Shown: positions 12,722 to 24,461, numbered from the stretch's first letter. The stretch is 64,000 bases of DNA from Rhea pennata (GCF_028389875.1 NC_084663.1:93625765-93689764); one strand, 5' to 3'. Numbers and translations: made by a program. Notes: generated from the letters alone by a model not told the origin.

Positions 12722-12853
12722 GGGGCAGCGCCGCCCCGCGAGAGCGCCAGGGCCGCTGTTACCTAGGCGACGGCGGCAGGGAAAGGCGGCGGGCGGCGGA
12801 GGGCAGTTTGGCCTTCGGGGACCGCTGTCGGCGATGACCGTTGCTGCGCGAAG
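12720..12853 (+). other. CCDC181: CCDC181 exon 1 (5' UTR), start approximate
   Basis: Inferred from a good donor (GCGAAG before GTGAGCC) inside the CpG island and the absence of any other candidate before coding exon 2. The transcription start cannot be fixed from sequence. The exon holds an ATG at 12834 that opens an upstream ORF. Confidence 0.5.
12758..12771 (+). promoter_or_regulatory. X-box-like (RFX) motif 2
   Basis: GTTACCTAGGCGAC: imperfect palindrome of 6-2-6 form, one mismatch (G for A) to the X-box consensus. It lies within about 100 nt of the first donor. Confidence 0.55.
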
Positions 12854-12864
12854 GTGAGCCGGCC

Positions 12865-12881
12865 GGGGGGGGGGGGGGGGG
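12865..12881 (+). repeat. Poly-G tract (17 G) beside a splice donor
   Basis: G17 begins 11 nt after the last exon 1 base of CCDC181. Intronic G-runs near donors are known splicing enhancers; a role here is inference. Confidence 0.85.
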
Positions 12882-12896
12882 AGGCTGGTCCCCGCT

Positions 12897-12910
12897 GTTG
12901 CCATGGCGAC
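12897..12910 (+). promoter_or_regulatory. X-box-like (RFX) motif 3
   Basis: GTTGCCATGGCGAC, the best of the three: close to the textbook GTTGCCATGGCAAC with one change. It sits 44 nt inside intron 1. Confidence 0.6.
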
Positions 12911-13208
12911 GCTGCCGGGCCGCGCCGGTTTCTGGCGTCGCGTGTGGCGCGGTTTTATGCGAAGCGCAGCTGCGTGGGCTTTCGCGTGGGCACCGTAACC
13001 GTGAGAGAGCCCCGTGACGCGCCTGACAGCTTACGGGCCCTTGGCTTGCAAGGGTTTACACGAGCAGAAGCAGCTGCCGTTGGCCAGCACCGGTCTGGAA
13101 ACCGGCGGCTGGGGAGTACTCGTAGATCGTCGTTCTGTGTTGGAGCTGAGGCCCTGAGGCGCAGGTGTATGCTCCTCGCAGTAAAATTGTACGGTTTGGG
13201 TGTTTATA

Positions 13209-13308
13209 TATTTATAAAATTATATATATATATATATATATATGTTTATAAAATTTTATATATGTATTTTTATAAAATTTTATATATGTATTTATATATA
13301 TATATTTT
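13209..13308. repeat. AT-rich minisatellite / (TA)n
   Basis: TA dinucleotides followed by two near-identical units built on ataaaattttatatatgta, then more TA. Confidence 0.9.
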
Positions 13309-15514
13309 TGTACAAAGAGACAAAGTAGTAAATGCCAGTGACAGTATCCATGGGGTTTTTATAGTAACTCTGCCTAGCCTGTGCATGGATATAACCATGT
13401 GGACGTGTTACTAGCTTTGCAGAAGAATTTGTAGTCACAGCATATGTCTCCCCTCCCCACCTGCTCCCCCCAAAATTAAATATAAGTGGATAAAAATGAA
13501 AAATTAAGTTTAGGGTACCTTTGGTTCCCATTATTAAAGTTCAAGCACTTTCTTGTGTAAGAACATGAATAGAAGAGGAGATGATTCAGGGTCTTATGGA
13601 TGAAGGTCCTTAAACCAAAAATACCTGCTCAGCCATGATTATTTTACAACAGAAGAGACTGCTGTCCTTTATTACATGTATTATAAATGAATTGTGTTCA
13701 GTAGTTGTGCAGAGTGGCTCATACTGGCATGAACCTGTTTCATTAAAAGCCAGTTCAGCTTTGTAGGGTGCTGAATGTAATCGCTTCCCATAATTAGAAC
13801 TAAGGCAAGGAGGAGTGTCTCTTTTGTGTTGAGTATGTGGTGGAGCAAAGTAATCTCCATTTAGAACCTAGGTAGGTACTAGCATCCAAAACATAGGTAC
13901 TTGTGATGGTAGGCGGACTTGTAAGCAAAAAGATTGAGATGGCAAATGACAGAGTGATGGAAATAGAAATGATACAGAAAGCCAAGACAACAATTTGAAC
14001 AAACTGGAAATTTCACCTGAGAGATACCTAGTGTGAATAAATAATTATTGTGACAAATGATGACTAAAAAAGAAGCTGAAACTTAGGAAGAATTGCCTCC
14101 TTTCCTTGGACAAAATAGGGATGAAACAAAAAGGGGATTTTCTATGAAGTTTGGGTAAGCTTTTGCATAAAGAAGTTTGCATCGAAGTTTGTTACCAGGT
14201 TTATTACTACTCTTTCCTCTTAACTTGGCTAAATTTTGAGGTCACAAAGGGCAACATTCTTGCCAAGGGTGGAATACAGGGTCTTAAAAGGCAAGGCTGT
14301 GAGTCGGTGTTCATGGGAATAAAGAATGAAGAATTCAAAGGTGCTCATCGGAACGTAAAAAAAAAGCTTGAAGTAATATAAGCAGCATCTTCAAGAGAGT
14401 GGAAGTCATTGTTTGGGGCCACAGTTACAAAATGCTTAGACAGCTGGGAAGTCCAGGTGCAGCCTGTCTTGTCTGGATTGGCAGGGTGGATCAGACAGTG
14501 AGGACATAAGGAGCAGCAGCCAGCTTGCTGTGCTATCCTGGGTCAGAGCTAATTCTTAGATCCCATACTATGTTGCCATATGCTGATGCTCAGAGAGTGA
14601 TCTTTTAGTGTATTGTAAATGAGACAGATTTCTCCTGCAAGAGAGGTTCTTAGAAGTGGCAAATTCCAGCATACTGCAGAAGGTAAAAAGAAAAGAGGCA
14701 CTTTTGAATCATCAACTTTTCCTGTTTTTATGTTGCTTTTGTAGACAGTGATGAACAAATTGGGGAAGGAATGATATATGGTAAAGCTGTAAAAAGAGCA
14801 GCATCAGCTACCTAGTCTGTGTATCTCCACATGTCTTTAACCCTTTCTTGCCTTTAGGTGCAGGTAGATGCCTTCAACTGCGTGAGCTGGGCAGAGGCTG
14901 GTATGTCAGGCAGTCAGCCTGGATCTCCAGGCACTGGCATTTAAGCACTTCTTCAGGAGCTGTTGGCACCTGTGCACTAGTCAGTCCAAAGGTTGCTTAA
15001 AAGATGTTGTTTTTTATAGTGACTCTTCTTCAGTTCTGACATGGATATGACTATATCCAGCCCGATTAACTGGTTGTTGAGTATTTCCCACTGTTGTCCT
15101 CTTTGGAAATTCAAACTGAAACTGCAACCTTTTTCCAACAGTCTTAATTGGTGTCTGTGTGACCTTTTTTCCCTCTCTAATATTAGTGTAGATGATATGG
15201 TTTGAAAGCTAGCTGCTTGTAAATGTTCAGTGACTCTAGCAGAATGTTTGTGTCATCAGCGTAATTAATGTCTTCTCAATTTAATGTGTCCTGATGGTAA
15301 ACTTTCTCCTGATTTGATGTACCATAAACTATACCAGGGATCTTTCTTTTATGCCTTATGCATCCTGCAACCTTGTAATATAACTTTAAACAAATTAAGA
15401 TTCGCTTAAAGTAAGGCGGGACAGGCAGATGTAAAGCAACAATGAAAAACAGGGCTGAGAGCAGTGGAAGCTCATAGTGCTTCTAATAAGCATAAAAGAA
15501 TCATCTCTTTAAAA

Positions 15515-15600
15515 GAAGCATGGAACTACAAGTCATGAGATCATGAGTTCTGATCTTTGCTTTGCCAAAGATTTACTGCAAGACAGACATTAAATGATGT
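15515..15600 (+). repeat. Possible MIR-like repeat
   Basis: The string gagttctgatctttgctttg followed by atttactgcaagac resembles the MIR 5' core (gttcgagtcctggctctgcc acttactagctgtgtgac). Weak. Confidence 0.25.
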
Positions 15601-15827
15601 GGGTTTGCTTTGTCTCAAATCTCCATTTAGGAGCTGGAGCTGGAAAGGCAAAAAATCATTCATGTTTATAAACCATTTATGAGCCTTAATTCGGAGGTGC
15701 TGTGGCATTATCTAAATAGTAGTGTTGCTATTGCTCACAGGGTTTATGTGGGTGCTGTGAGAGATATCAGTGTTCTGTTTTTGTATGTCACTAGTGTCTT
15801 AAAACAAGTCTTTTTCTCCTTTTGTAG

Positions 15828-15988
15828 TATTACTTTAACATACCACCAAAATGAGTGAAGGGAAAGACCAAGGCAATCCAGAAGATGTGGATGATATAAC
15901 AGAAAGTGTAGAGTATGAGGATGACTTCGAAAAAGACCTAGAATGGCTAATTAATGAAGAAGAAAAAGAAAACCTTGGTGAAAGAGAG
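15828..15988 (+). CDS. CCDC181: CCDC181 exon 2 (start codon exon)
   Basis: Acceptor tttgtag, 23 nt of 5' UTR, ATG at 15851 with A at -3, 46 codons ending NLGERE before GTATTT, phase 0. Confidence 0.93.
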
Positions 15989-18900
15989 GTATTTGTTAAA
16001 TTAAATGCTAGTTATTTTATTTAGAAGACCAAAAGAATGATATTTGGAATTGTAAGTATAGAATTCAATGTGATTTGAAATGTGGTTTAAAATGTATATA
16101 TATACAGTCACTGAATTTGGACAAGGAGGGTTATTTGGAATTATAATGAAAAATAGTTCAATGAACAGTTATTTTGGTTGTGATTACCTTAATTCAGAAA
16201 ATTCAGTGTTTGTTGAAAAGAATATATTTGGTTCAAATATACTTCTGTTTGCAGTGTGGGTTCCTTTAAGTGTTTTCCAACTCACATTACTCTGTTTTTA
16301 TTTTGTCACAGATCACTTTGCTGCTCAAGCTGTGGTTTATTAAATTTTATGTAGATGAGAATATGGGGAAACTGCAAAAGAGTTGTTAGTGCCAAAAAGT
16401 TTATTGGTTATGATATTAACTATATTTGATAGCCTATCTTATAATCAGTATTGCTATTCTCTCTTGTGCTTTTCTGTCTTTTTCTTTGATGCTGTTATTT
16501 GTTGGGAGAATAGACTGAGAGTAATTTTTAATTTTTTAGAATCCTGAACAAAATGCAGAGGATATTGACACAGTAATTGATAAAGTCTTGGAGGACTCTG
16601 AGGAAGGGGAAGACAGTGAGGAAAGAGAAGAGAATATAGATCGGCTTTCTGAGGCAAATGTAGATGTGAAAGTGAGTCCATCCAATGAAGAATCCAGGTC
16701 TGATGATAAAGAGGAAGAGCATGTATCTGACACTGATAGTGAATGCTCTATCCAGGACTCCAAGCTTGAAAATGAAAAGGAGCTAGATGAGGAAGAGGAG
16801 GAAGAAATAAAGCGCTACATATTGGAAAAGATTGAAAAAGCCAACAAACTACTGGAGGATCAGGCTCCTGTGGATGAGAATAGAGAACGGAAATTAAAAT
16901 TTAAGGATATGTTGGTAGATCTTGAAGTTCCTCCTGTAGAAGATGCTGATGTCTATAAAGCTGATCTTGCAGGAGGAGATGATATTTCAAATAGGCTATC
17001 TCAGTTGCATATTTCTAATGAAATGGGATGGGAAAGCACATCACTTTCACCAAATACTGGCAATGATGAGGAACAGAAGGATGGGAAGATCCTAGTGGAA
17101 AAAGATGGAAAGTTCGAACTCTTGAGTTTACATGACATTGAAAGCCAGGGCTTTTTGCCCCCAATAAGCGTTTCTTTCACTGATATTGAAACTCAGCATA
17201 CTTGTCCCAAATCTTCACATTACAGTTCTTCTGGCACTGTGTCTCGAATGAAGGAAGCATCTCTAGTAAGAGCAGGAGAACATTCTTCCTCTCCTGCTGA
17301 AGAAGACTCTGCGTATTTCCCTAAGCCTCCATCTAACCCTAAGTGTCGTCCAAATTCTGCCATCAATGCTACAAGAAGTCCAGGAAAACGCAAGACTCCA
17401 CAGAGAGCACAATCTGCAAATACACCTCTGAGAAATTCCACTTACTGTCTTTCTCCCAGGCAAAAAGAGCTGCGGAAGCAGTTAGAACAAAGGAAGGAGA
17501 AACTGAGGAAAGAGGTAAGGATACAGAGGCATCAAGCAGATCACAGTGACCATCACACTCCTCTGTTTCACCGAGCCATGTGTTCAGTGTATTTATTCCA
17601 TCTTTCTGTGGTAAAAGAGGCAGTAATAATAATTCTCCAAAGTCTATACAGAATCTCTCAAAATTCCTTTCTTTAAAAAGGAATATAGTGGCACAGGGTC
17701 ATGCCTTGCTCACAGAGGAAATTAAATGTTTGTTTAATAAATCCTTCATAAATATGCCTTCTTCTGCCATATTGTGCTTACTGCTTTTGCTTATTGACTC
17801 ACTGCGTAAGTTCTATTATTGGCCTACAGTTTACAGGAATCTAGAAAGTGCATGATACTGCACCCCTACTGATTACACTACAATGCAGAAGGTTAGCATT
17901 GACCACAGTAATGCAGCTGCACATTTGGCTACTAATGAAGTATGCGGTAGGTAATTGTTGTATGGGAGAGTGCTCAGACATAAATTACGATTTTAGACAG
18001 CAGAATGACTGTGAGAACTAGGGACAAGACGGGGGTGTGTGCACAACATGTATGGGAGATATGACTGACTTCAAAAGGGGCACACCTTGTTGATTGGTTA
18101 AGATGCATGCAGGTAAGTCATGTTAAATGATAGTGTAACTGAATACTTCTTTTCGTATAAAGGTTTTACGTGGATGCATATTGTAGTAAATTCTCCTGAT
18201 TAGTTTGTTGCAGTCTTTTTTTTTTTTTTTTTTTTTTCTTTCTTTTTTTCCTTCCTCCTCCTTTATGGATACTGCTTTTCCTTCTTACTTGCTTTTACCT
18301 GGGCACTACACAGAGAGGAAGAAGAAAATATTCAAAGTACCATAGTTACTCTTTTTGTGTCTGCTTAGGTCAGCAATTTAAAAGAAAAAAATGTAAACTC
18401 TATTTTGGAAATCAAATCACTACTGAAAAAAACCCTCAAAACATTTTAGTTCTTTTTTCCAGTGCCTTCTTCAGAAAAATAATAGTTAGTAGAAGAGTCA
18501 GCCCCTGAGAGCTGTGACAGGTGCTTCAGAAATCTTTATGAGAAATTTAAAAAATGTAGCTATTTTGCTTCTCTTTGCACTATGGACATACCATTGCAAA
18601 AAGGTGGCTTACTGCGTATGTTGTGACTTGTTTTGCTATTTAAGATATTAAAGATTTCATATTTGTTTTTTAAAAGCAAGATTTTGATCAATTCAGACAT
18701 TCCACGTGAACATAGTAGTGATCACATCAGGAAACTCTGTTTTTGAATATTCATTCAAAACAGTTTAGGCAGTTCAGATTCTACACAAACCATTCACGCT
18801 TCTCTGGGATTCCAGACAGTTATTTTAAACATAAGCTAAATAGCTTGAAAGGCTACTTTCTATCCAGGAAAGTAGGTCAAGTCTGCTTTCTTTGACAAGT

Positions 18901-21800
18901 TTGCTGAGACTTAGCTCAGTAACAAGGAGTATGAAATGTTAGCAGTAACACTAGTATGTGTTGCATGTGCAAACAAGATTAGGTCTCTTGACAGCATGAT
19001 CCATGTATTTAAGGTGTATGTATTTAAGGTAACAAGTAATATGGTGGAGGCAAGGAAGGTTATTGTGCTGATACAGTGTGCTACATCTCCTCCTCTGTTG
19101 GCTAACTTATGAAAAAGGTAAAAATGTGTTACTTTATTTCTTCATTCTTGAAGGGGAACTGATGACACGTATAACACACGTGTTTCCTAGGCAGGGAACA
19201 CTTGAGATTATTGGAATCTATTTGCTTCCCCCCACCCCTTCTTTTTCCCCTAGTAAATACAAATTGTAAATTTGGAGGGTGCAGTCTGAAAGTTGCATGT
19301 AAGTGAGAGGAATATCGTCTATTTGAGGGAAGAGTAGATTTCTCTGAGTGTTGAAATTAACTGGGATTATAGGTTCTGTGCCAGAGAATCAAAACCTGGT
19401 AAAATGCCCTGGTATCTTTCTGTAGCATCACTTGAAATGTTTTCTCCTGCTTGTGGACACTTGTCATTAGTCATAATTTTTCTCAGTTTTATAAAAATAA
19501 ATCCATTTTTGTAAGCTTGAGAAAAGTGTTAAGCTATTAGTGCCTCCCTAATTTAATACATTACAACTTCATGTCCAGAAAAGTTTCCTATCTATAACCT
19601 AGTGCCTGAAGTCCATAGATAGTTAAAAATCCTTCAGGGTTTAGTGGTATAGCAAGCCTGTGATGTTTCTTGTTTTTAAAATGGGTCAGTTTAAACTGAT
19701 TTAAAGCCATTCAGAGCTGTTGGACAGATCTTATTTTAAAAGTCTTAACCTGTTTCTACTGAAATGCCTGTGAGGTGAGATGAAATGGAGATAATCACAA
19801 AAAAGGGTCCCATTGAAAGCATCTGACTGTAACCTGAACTGGGGAAGTGCTACGCCAGATAGTAACAACCTAATGCACGTGTTCCAGTTTCATTAGCGTT
19901 TTTGTATGTCAGATAAAATTCAAACAACTTGCTTGTTGTCCACTGTGACAATGAAGGCCTTTGCAGATCAAGAGGATTATTTAAAAAAAAAAAAAAAAAA
20001 AAAAATTTATTCACTCTTAATTTCGTGCAAGGAAGAAGAACAGAAAAGAGAACAAGAAGAACAGAAGAAAAGAGAGAATGAGATGGTTTTTAGAGCTTGG
20101 TTGCAGAAGAAAAAAGAACAAGTGCAAGAAGAAAAGAGAATTCGGCGTGCAAAGGAGCTAGAAGACTTGAACAGCAAAGTAAGAGCTCTCAAATGTAGAA
20201 ATAGGATTTATAGTGCTCCAGTTAAATAGAAAAAAACCCCAAATTCTTAGCTCTTATGCTTACGTAAGTGTATGAAAATTCAAACTGATGGGAAATATTT
20301 TTTGTTATATTGTTTCTCCTGAAGAACTAGATTGACTTTCATGTTCAGTTGTTCTGCTAGCAGGGTGGCTTGTGTCATACAAGCTATATACATGAACTTA
20401 GTAGCCATAACACCATTTACAGAAGACATAGTGATGCTGTTTTTCAGTAGCAGAATAACTTCATTGGACCCTGGAGTGAACAATGAGCAGAGGAACCCTT
20501 TGTATTCCTTACCATCAGAGCTGTTTGGCAAGCAAGTTAATGCGCATGATGACCAAAAGCCTAAGATTCAGATGCTCTGTTCTAAAGTTTCTGCATCTGA
20601 CAGTGATGGGATTGAAAAACTAAATTCAGTATTTTTTCAAAATACTACTTTGAATGCTTGCTCACATATTTTCCATGATAAACTAGCATGTGCTCTAGTT
20701 TGCTCATAAAGCATGTTTCCCAATTGTGGATGGGAGATGTTAGGGAAGTTCAAAAAATTATTAATATAAAGGTCACTTAATGGTAAGTCTTGTGGGCCTA
20801 TGCCTTTTATTTAAATAGGAGAGGAACAGGAATCCAGAAGAAGCCTTCAAGGTATGGCTTAAAAAAAAGCACCAAGAACGCATAAAAGAAAAACAGATAG
20901 AATTTTTGAGACGCCAAGCGGAGGGCATGACCTTTTTTCCAAGAACAGAAGAATGCAACAGAGCCTTTAAAGAGTGAGTATGGTCATTCTTCTTATTTCC
21001 TAGGGAACCAGAATATTTGAATATTGTGTAGTCTATCACCTTAGACAAATAATCATAATCAACTTAGAACGTAGTTTACAGTACGTTGTTACTGTTGAAG
21101 TCCTTATTAACTTTCTGTATGAAAATATCCTTATAAGCTTATATCCTAGCAAAAGTCTATCAGTTCCTTGGTGTTGTCTATTCACTGTTTTTTTTTTTGA
21201 CAAATTACTTGTAAAGGTTTGGGCTGACCTAATGGATTGCTTGCCCTAAAAAAGGGAGCTCCTTTTCTATCACCTTTTTGCCTCTTACGGAGAAGAGTTG
21301 TGCTGATTCAGTTCATTTAGCAGGCAGAAAAGTAGCCCAACAACTCCCCCCCCCCCCCCCATCTGTGGCTTAAGTCAGCTCAATGAAGGGGGGAAAGAAA
21401 GGTGGGTGCAGAACCAGGAGTGCTGGGATAGAAAAGCAGGGCCGCCTGTGGTTGGGAGCGGCAGGCTCTTTGGCTCAGCTGTAACACATAAGCTATATGC
21501 TGCAGGACAAGGTGACTCTAGGCATCTGGTGGGATTGTTAGTTAAATGGGCACTAGCATCCTGTGAATGGCTCAGATAAAAGTTTTTATTTTTCATTGTC
21601 AGTATTTCTAGTCTTTTTTTTTTTTTCCCCTCCACAGATGGCTAAAAAGAAAGAGAGAAGAAAAACGAGCAGAAGAGCTAGCAGCTAAAGAGCGAGTAAG
21701 GCAACTTAGGTTAGAAGCCAGAAGAGCAAAACAGTTGCAGAATATCCACTGCATTAGTTCAGAACCTAAATCCTTTCGCTTCACAGACCATTACAGCTGA
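15851..21800 (+). CDS. CCDC181: CCDC181 coiled-coil domain-containing protein 181
   Basis: Microtubule-associated protein of sperm flagella and motile cilia, reported to bind HOOK1. Five coding exons (15851-15988, 16540-17514, 20032-20178, 20819-20973, 21638-21800) join without a break into 525 residues; human has 509. The N-terminus carries the conserved EYEDDFEKDLEWLIN at about 21-35. A long acidic region (about 60-130) is followed by RERKLKFKDMLVDLEVPPVE. The central part is Ser/Pro/Thr-rich and low in conservation. From about residue 350 the protein is a basic/acidic coiled coil with repeated AWLQKKKEQ, VWLKKKHQE and EWLKRKREE modules, ending SFRFTDHYS. The start is the first ATG of exon 2 and matches the human N-terminal layout. 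BLZF1 converges from the other side; SLC19A2 lies upstream on the same strand. Confidence 0.95.
16540..17514 (+). CDS. CCDC181: CCDC181 exon 3 (large exon)
   Basis: 325 codons from NPEQNAEDID to EKLRKE, phase 0 on both sides. It holds the acidic region, the conserved KLKFKDMLVDLEVPP block, KDGKFELLSLHDIESQGFLP and TYCLSPRQKELRKQLEQR, all with human counterparts. Confidence 0.96.
17515..20031 (+). other. CCDC181: CCDC181 intron 3
   Basis: 2.5 kb from GTAAGG to a gtgcaag acceptor. It has a poly-T run at about 18217-18238 and an A23 run (19983-20005) just before the acceptor. No gene is seen. Confidence 0.85.
19983..20005 (+). repeat. Poly-A tract (23 A) close to an acceptor
   Basis: A23 lies 26 nt upstream of the first base of CCDC181 exon 4, leaving little room for a branch point and pyrimidine tract between them. 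Confidence 0.9.
20032..20178 (+). CDS. CCDC181: CCDC181 exon 4
   Basis: 49 codons from EEEQKREQEEQKKRENEM to ELEDLNSK before GTAAGA, phase 0. Contains the FRAWLQKKKEQ coiled-coil module found in human. Confidence 0.93.
20819..20973 (+). CDS. CCDC181: CCDC181 exon 5
   Basis: 155 nt after tttaaatag, encoding ERNRNPEEAFKVWLKKKHQE onward to CNRAFK plus two bases; leaves phase 2. Corresponds to human ENRDPQQAFRLWLKKKHEE. Confidence 0.93.
21346..21360 (+). repeat. Poly-C tract (15 C)
   Basis: Homopolymer in CCDC181 intron 5. Confidence 0.9.
21638..21800 (+). CDS. CCDC181: CCDC181 exon 6, coding part
   Basis: Starts after a T-rich tract and tccacag. Encodes EWLKRKREEKRAEELAAKER and ends SFRFTDHYS with TGA at 21798-21800. 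Confidence 0.95.
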
Positions 21801-21965
21801 AGGTTTGATGTAACCACACACTTCTCTGTGGCAGCTCTTTTACTTTCTATACTTGAGCATTTGCTCTTTATAGCTACTGACCTTCTGTGGTGTTTTAAAG
21901 CTTTTAAGCAAGTTTAATAATTCTTTTCACTGACAATGAATAAATACTACCTATTTATTTGTATT
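21801..21965 (+). other. CCDC181: CCDC181 3' UTR
   Basis: A short trailer with AATAAA at 21939-21944 followed by a T-rich stretch. A second AATAAA at 22571-22576 could give a longer form. Confidence 0.65.
21939..21944 (+). terminator. CCDC181: Poly(A) signal AATAAA, CCDC181
   Basis: The first AATAAA I noticed after the stop codon, followed by tatttatttgtattttttgttg. Confidence 0.65.
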
Positions 21966-23210
21966 TTTTGTTGAAAAGCCTGCTTTTATGCATAACTCAG
22001 GGATAGTCTTGGTCTGACCAAATCTAAATGAGCAAGATCTATATGCAAGGGTGCCCAATACGAATTCTTGTCTTTAAAAAGCACTTTATACCAAACTCCA
22101 CCATGAATTCCTGGATGCAGGCTCTTATGTAAAATGTTGAATTTTTGCTGGATTAATTTGCTATTTGCTGCTGCTTGTGAAAACTGCACAATACTTCCTG
22201 CTGTTGGAATATGCTGTGGCTTGAATCTTTAAGATACCATTTTCTATTGATTGGTAGACTAGCTGTTACTATTTGTCAACCAGTGGAATATGTTAGTTCC
22301 AAGATAGGGGTCTCAGAAGGCTATCAGTATCAAGTACATGAATTTGCAACATTTTTGAAACATACTTCTGTTAGCTGGACTGACAGATCCCTATTCAGTA
22401 GTTTCCTACTTTGTGAAGTTAAAGATGATATTCAGCATGAATTAAAACCCTTACAAGTAATCTAGCTTCCTTGATACCAGTATACATTGTTTGCTAAATC
22501 ATTTTAATAACTGCATCACTTTAATATTGTGAACTCTGACCAGAGAACAGGCTGAGATCACTAACAAAGTAATAAAGTTATTGCACGATGAGGAACATTC
22601 TGTCCAGCTGTGTCTATGTCCCCAATGTATTTCCTTACAGTTCAGTGTGATCTGACCTTGTCTTTATGATAAAGACAGGAAGTGTCTTGAACCCCATCCA
22701 GGACGTAAGTGGTCTTTAGCTCAGAACATGGGATAAATGACAGGAACAACAGAAGGGACTACAGTGTGGACAACACAAGTTTGCCGTTTGTATTTTTCTC
22801 CTACCATTTTGGAACCTGTCTATAACCATCTTCAGAGAGTCCTGCTCTCTGTTTGACCAAAGGCACCAGGTTGCACCTTTTACCAGCATAGGTAAAAGGA
22901 CACGGATGCACCCGAGTTAACAGCAAGTTTGGCTAATTAAATGCCTTCCCGCTGTACTTACCACTGACACCAGCGACTGAATGACTTTTTCTGTTTAGCA
23001 AGTGCTTGCTAGAGGAAATAGTTGCAAAGGTTCACAGCATCTCCCTAGTGGTGGTGAGAAAAGAAAGAGCATCTCAGTTCACTACCTCAGACCAGTACCA
23101 GCAGACAGTGTCATAATTCTTATGTCATACAGTTCCTTTAAGCTGCGGAGAAAACGGTCAAAAATATCCCACTTGTATCAAGTTCAAAATGGTAACTTGA
23201 ACATATGCAA
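21966..23210. other. Gap between convergent CCDC181 and BLZF1 3' ends
   Basis: About 1.2 kb of AT-rich DNA with a spare AATAAA (+) at 22571-22576. Nothing coding is recognised. Longer 3' UTR forms of either gene could cover it. Confidence 0.6.
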
Positions 23211-23216
23211 AGAAAG

Positions 23217-23222
23217 TTTATT
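23217..23222 (-). terminator. BLZF1: Candidate poly(A) signal, BLZF1
   Basis: AATAAA on the minus strand. A competing copy lies at 23943-23948. Confidence 0.45.
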
Positions 23223-24461
23223 ATAAAGGTTTTTTTGTACAAGCCAAGGCATGGCCACAAATAGCAAGAACTTGTAACTTACACTCTTAACCACATCACG
23301 GTATGAGATTTAAAGAAAAACTGTTTAAATAGTATCTGATTCACCATACTAGAGGGCTACCAGCTGAATATGATAAACTTGAGTGAAAATTTGAGAAAAA
23401 TTAAAATACGTATTTGCAGTGTCCTAACTTTCCTCTCTTTAGTTAATCACTTCACAACATAAAAATAGACTTCAGATCTAGCAGACTATCTGCTAGTATA
23501 TTTCTTTGAACAGTGTCATCAAGATAAAGCCCGATGAGTGAAAAAAAAAATATGTATTTTTTTTTTATCACTATTTGTGCAAACTTAGTGCTTGATCTTC
23601 AGCCCTCCGTAACATCCAGGAAGACTTTGGGCAAGGGCTGAGCTCTCAAGCTAGTTTAGGTTTCAGCGCTATGCACCAAAGGTGTATCAGTCTTTGCTGA
23701 GGATCAGCTATGCCCCAGCCTGATGCTGGAAGCTGAACTACATGGCAAGCCCTTGTTTTAGCTTTACCCAAATACAAGAATAATCTCACTTCACAGTCTT
23801 CAAGAATCCATTTAAAACCATTTTCTGTTTATATATTATAGCCAGAGTTCATTCAATCTCTCTCTTCTCCTCTTGTCAGGAGGATTAATACGCTTTTACT
23901 TTCAGAACTTACAGCTCTGAAAACTTATTGCACACACACCTTTTTATTACTAAAATTAACAGGCTGAACATAGAATTGAAAAGAGCCTGTCACTTTAGAA
24001 AAGATTAAAAAAAGCACACGGAGGTGACTATATTCCATTGTCTTTTTTTTTTTTCTTCTTTTCTTTAGTATAACCTTTTAGCACTTCATTTACTTTGGTA
24101 TAGTTTAAGTATGGTTTTTGTCTCCCACTGATCAGAAATTGATTAAGATTTTCTAATATGGCTATAAATCTTAAATAGTCAAGGGTATCTGTGCTCTATT
24201 GGACTGGCATAACATTTCTGGTCTTGCATTTGTAGACAGAAATAAGTAGATTTCCAGCCTTAAAAGTAGAAGTAGTATCCCAAGAGGCTAGAGAAGTCCT
24301 GTTAGCCCCTACCCTCAAGAGGTAGAGAAGCAGACACTGCATCATTTCCAATGCTAAACCCATCCTTCATGGAAAGAAATAGAAAAAAAGGGAAGCTTGC
24401 TGAATATCAATTAGTGTAATTCTTCAGAAAGAATGCATGTGCAGCTGCCTTGGCTGTGTTT
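23217..24461 (-). other. BLZF1: BLZF1 3' UTR (end approximate)
   Basis: From the stop codon at 24462-24464 to a minus-strand AATAAA (tttatt at 23217-23222). Another AATAAA at 23943-23948 could end a shorter form. Confidence 0.5.

Larger units (their letters stand above)
12600..13060 (+). promoter_or_regulatory. CCDC181: CpG-island promoter of CCDC181
   Basis: A dense CpG stretch (many CGCG, GGCGGC and CCGCCCC strings) in otherwise AT-rich surroundings. It surrounds the inferred non-coding first exon, which ends at a GTGAGC donor at 12854. Three X-box-like motifs lie inside it. No TATA box is obvious, as expected for a CpG-island promoter. Confidence 0.75.
12854..15827 (+). other. CCDC181: CCDC181 intron 1
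   Basis: A 3.0-kb intron in the 5' UTR. It contains the tail of the CpG island, an AT-rich minisatellite at 13209-13308 and a weak MIR-like match near 15.5-15.6 kb. No coding sequence is recognised. Confidence 0.6.

Noticed and set aside
16454-16763. Minus-strand open frames rich in Ser and Leu
   Set aside because: Antisense shadows of the acidic region of CCDC181 exon 3.
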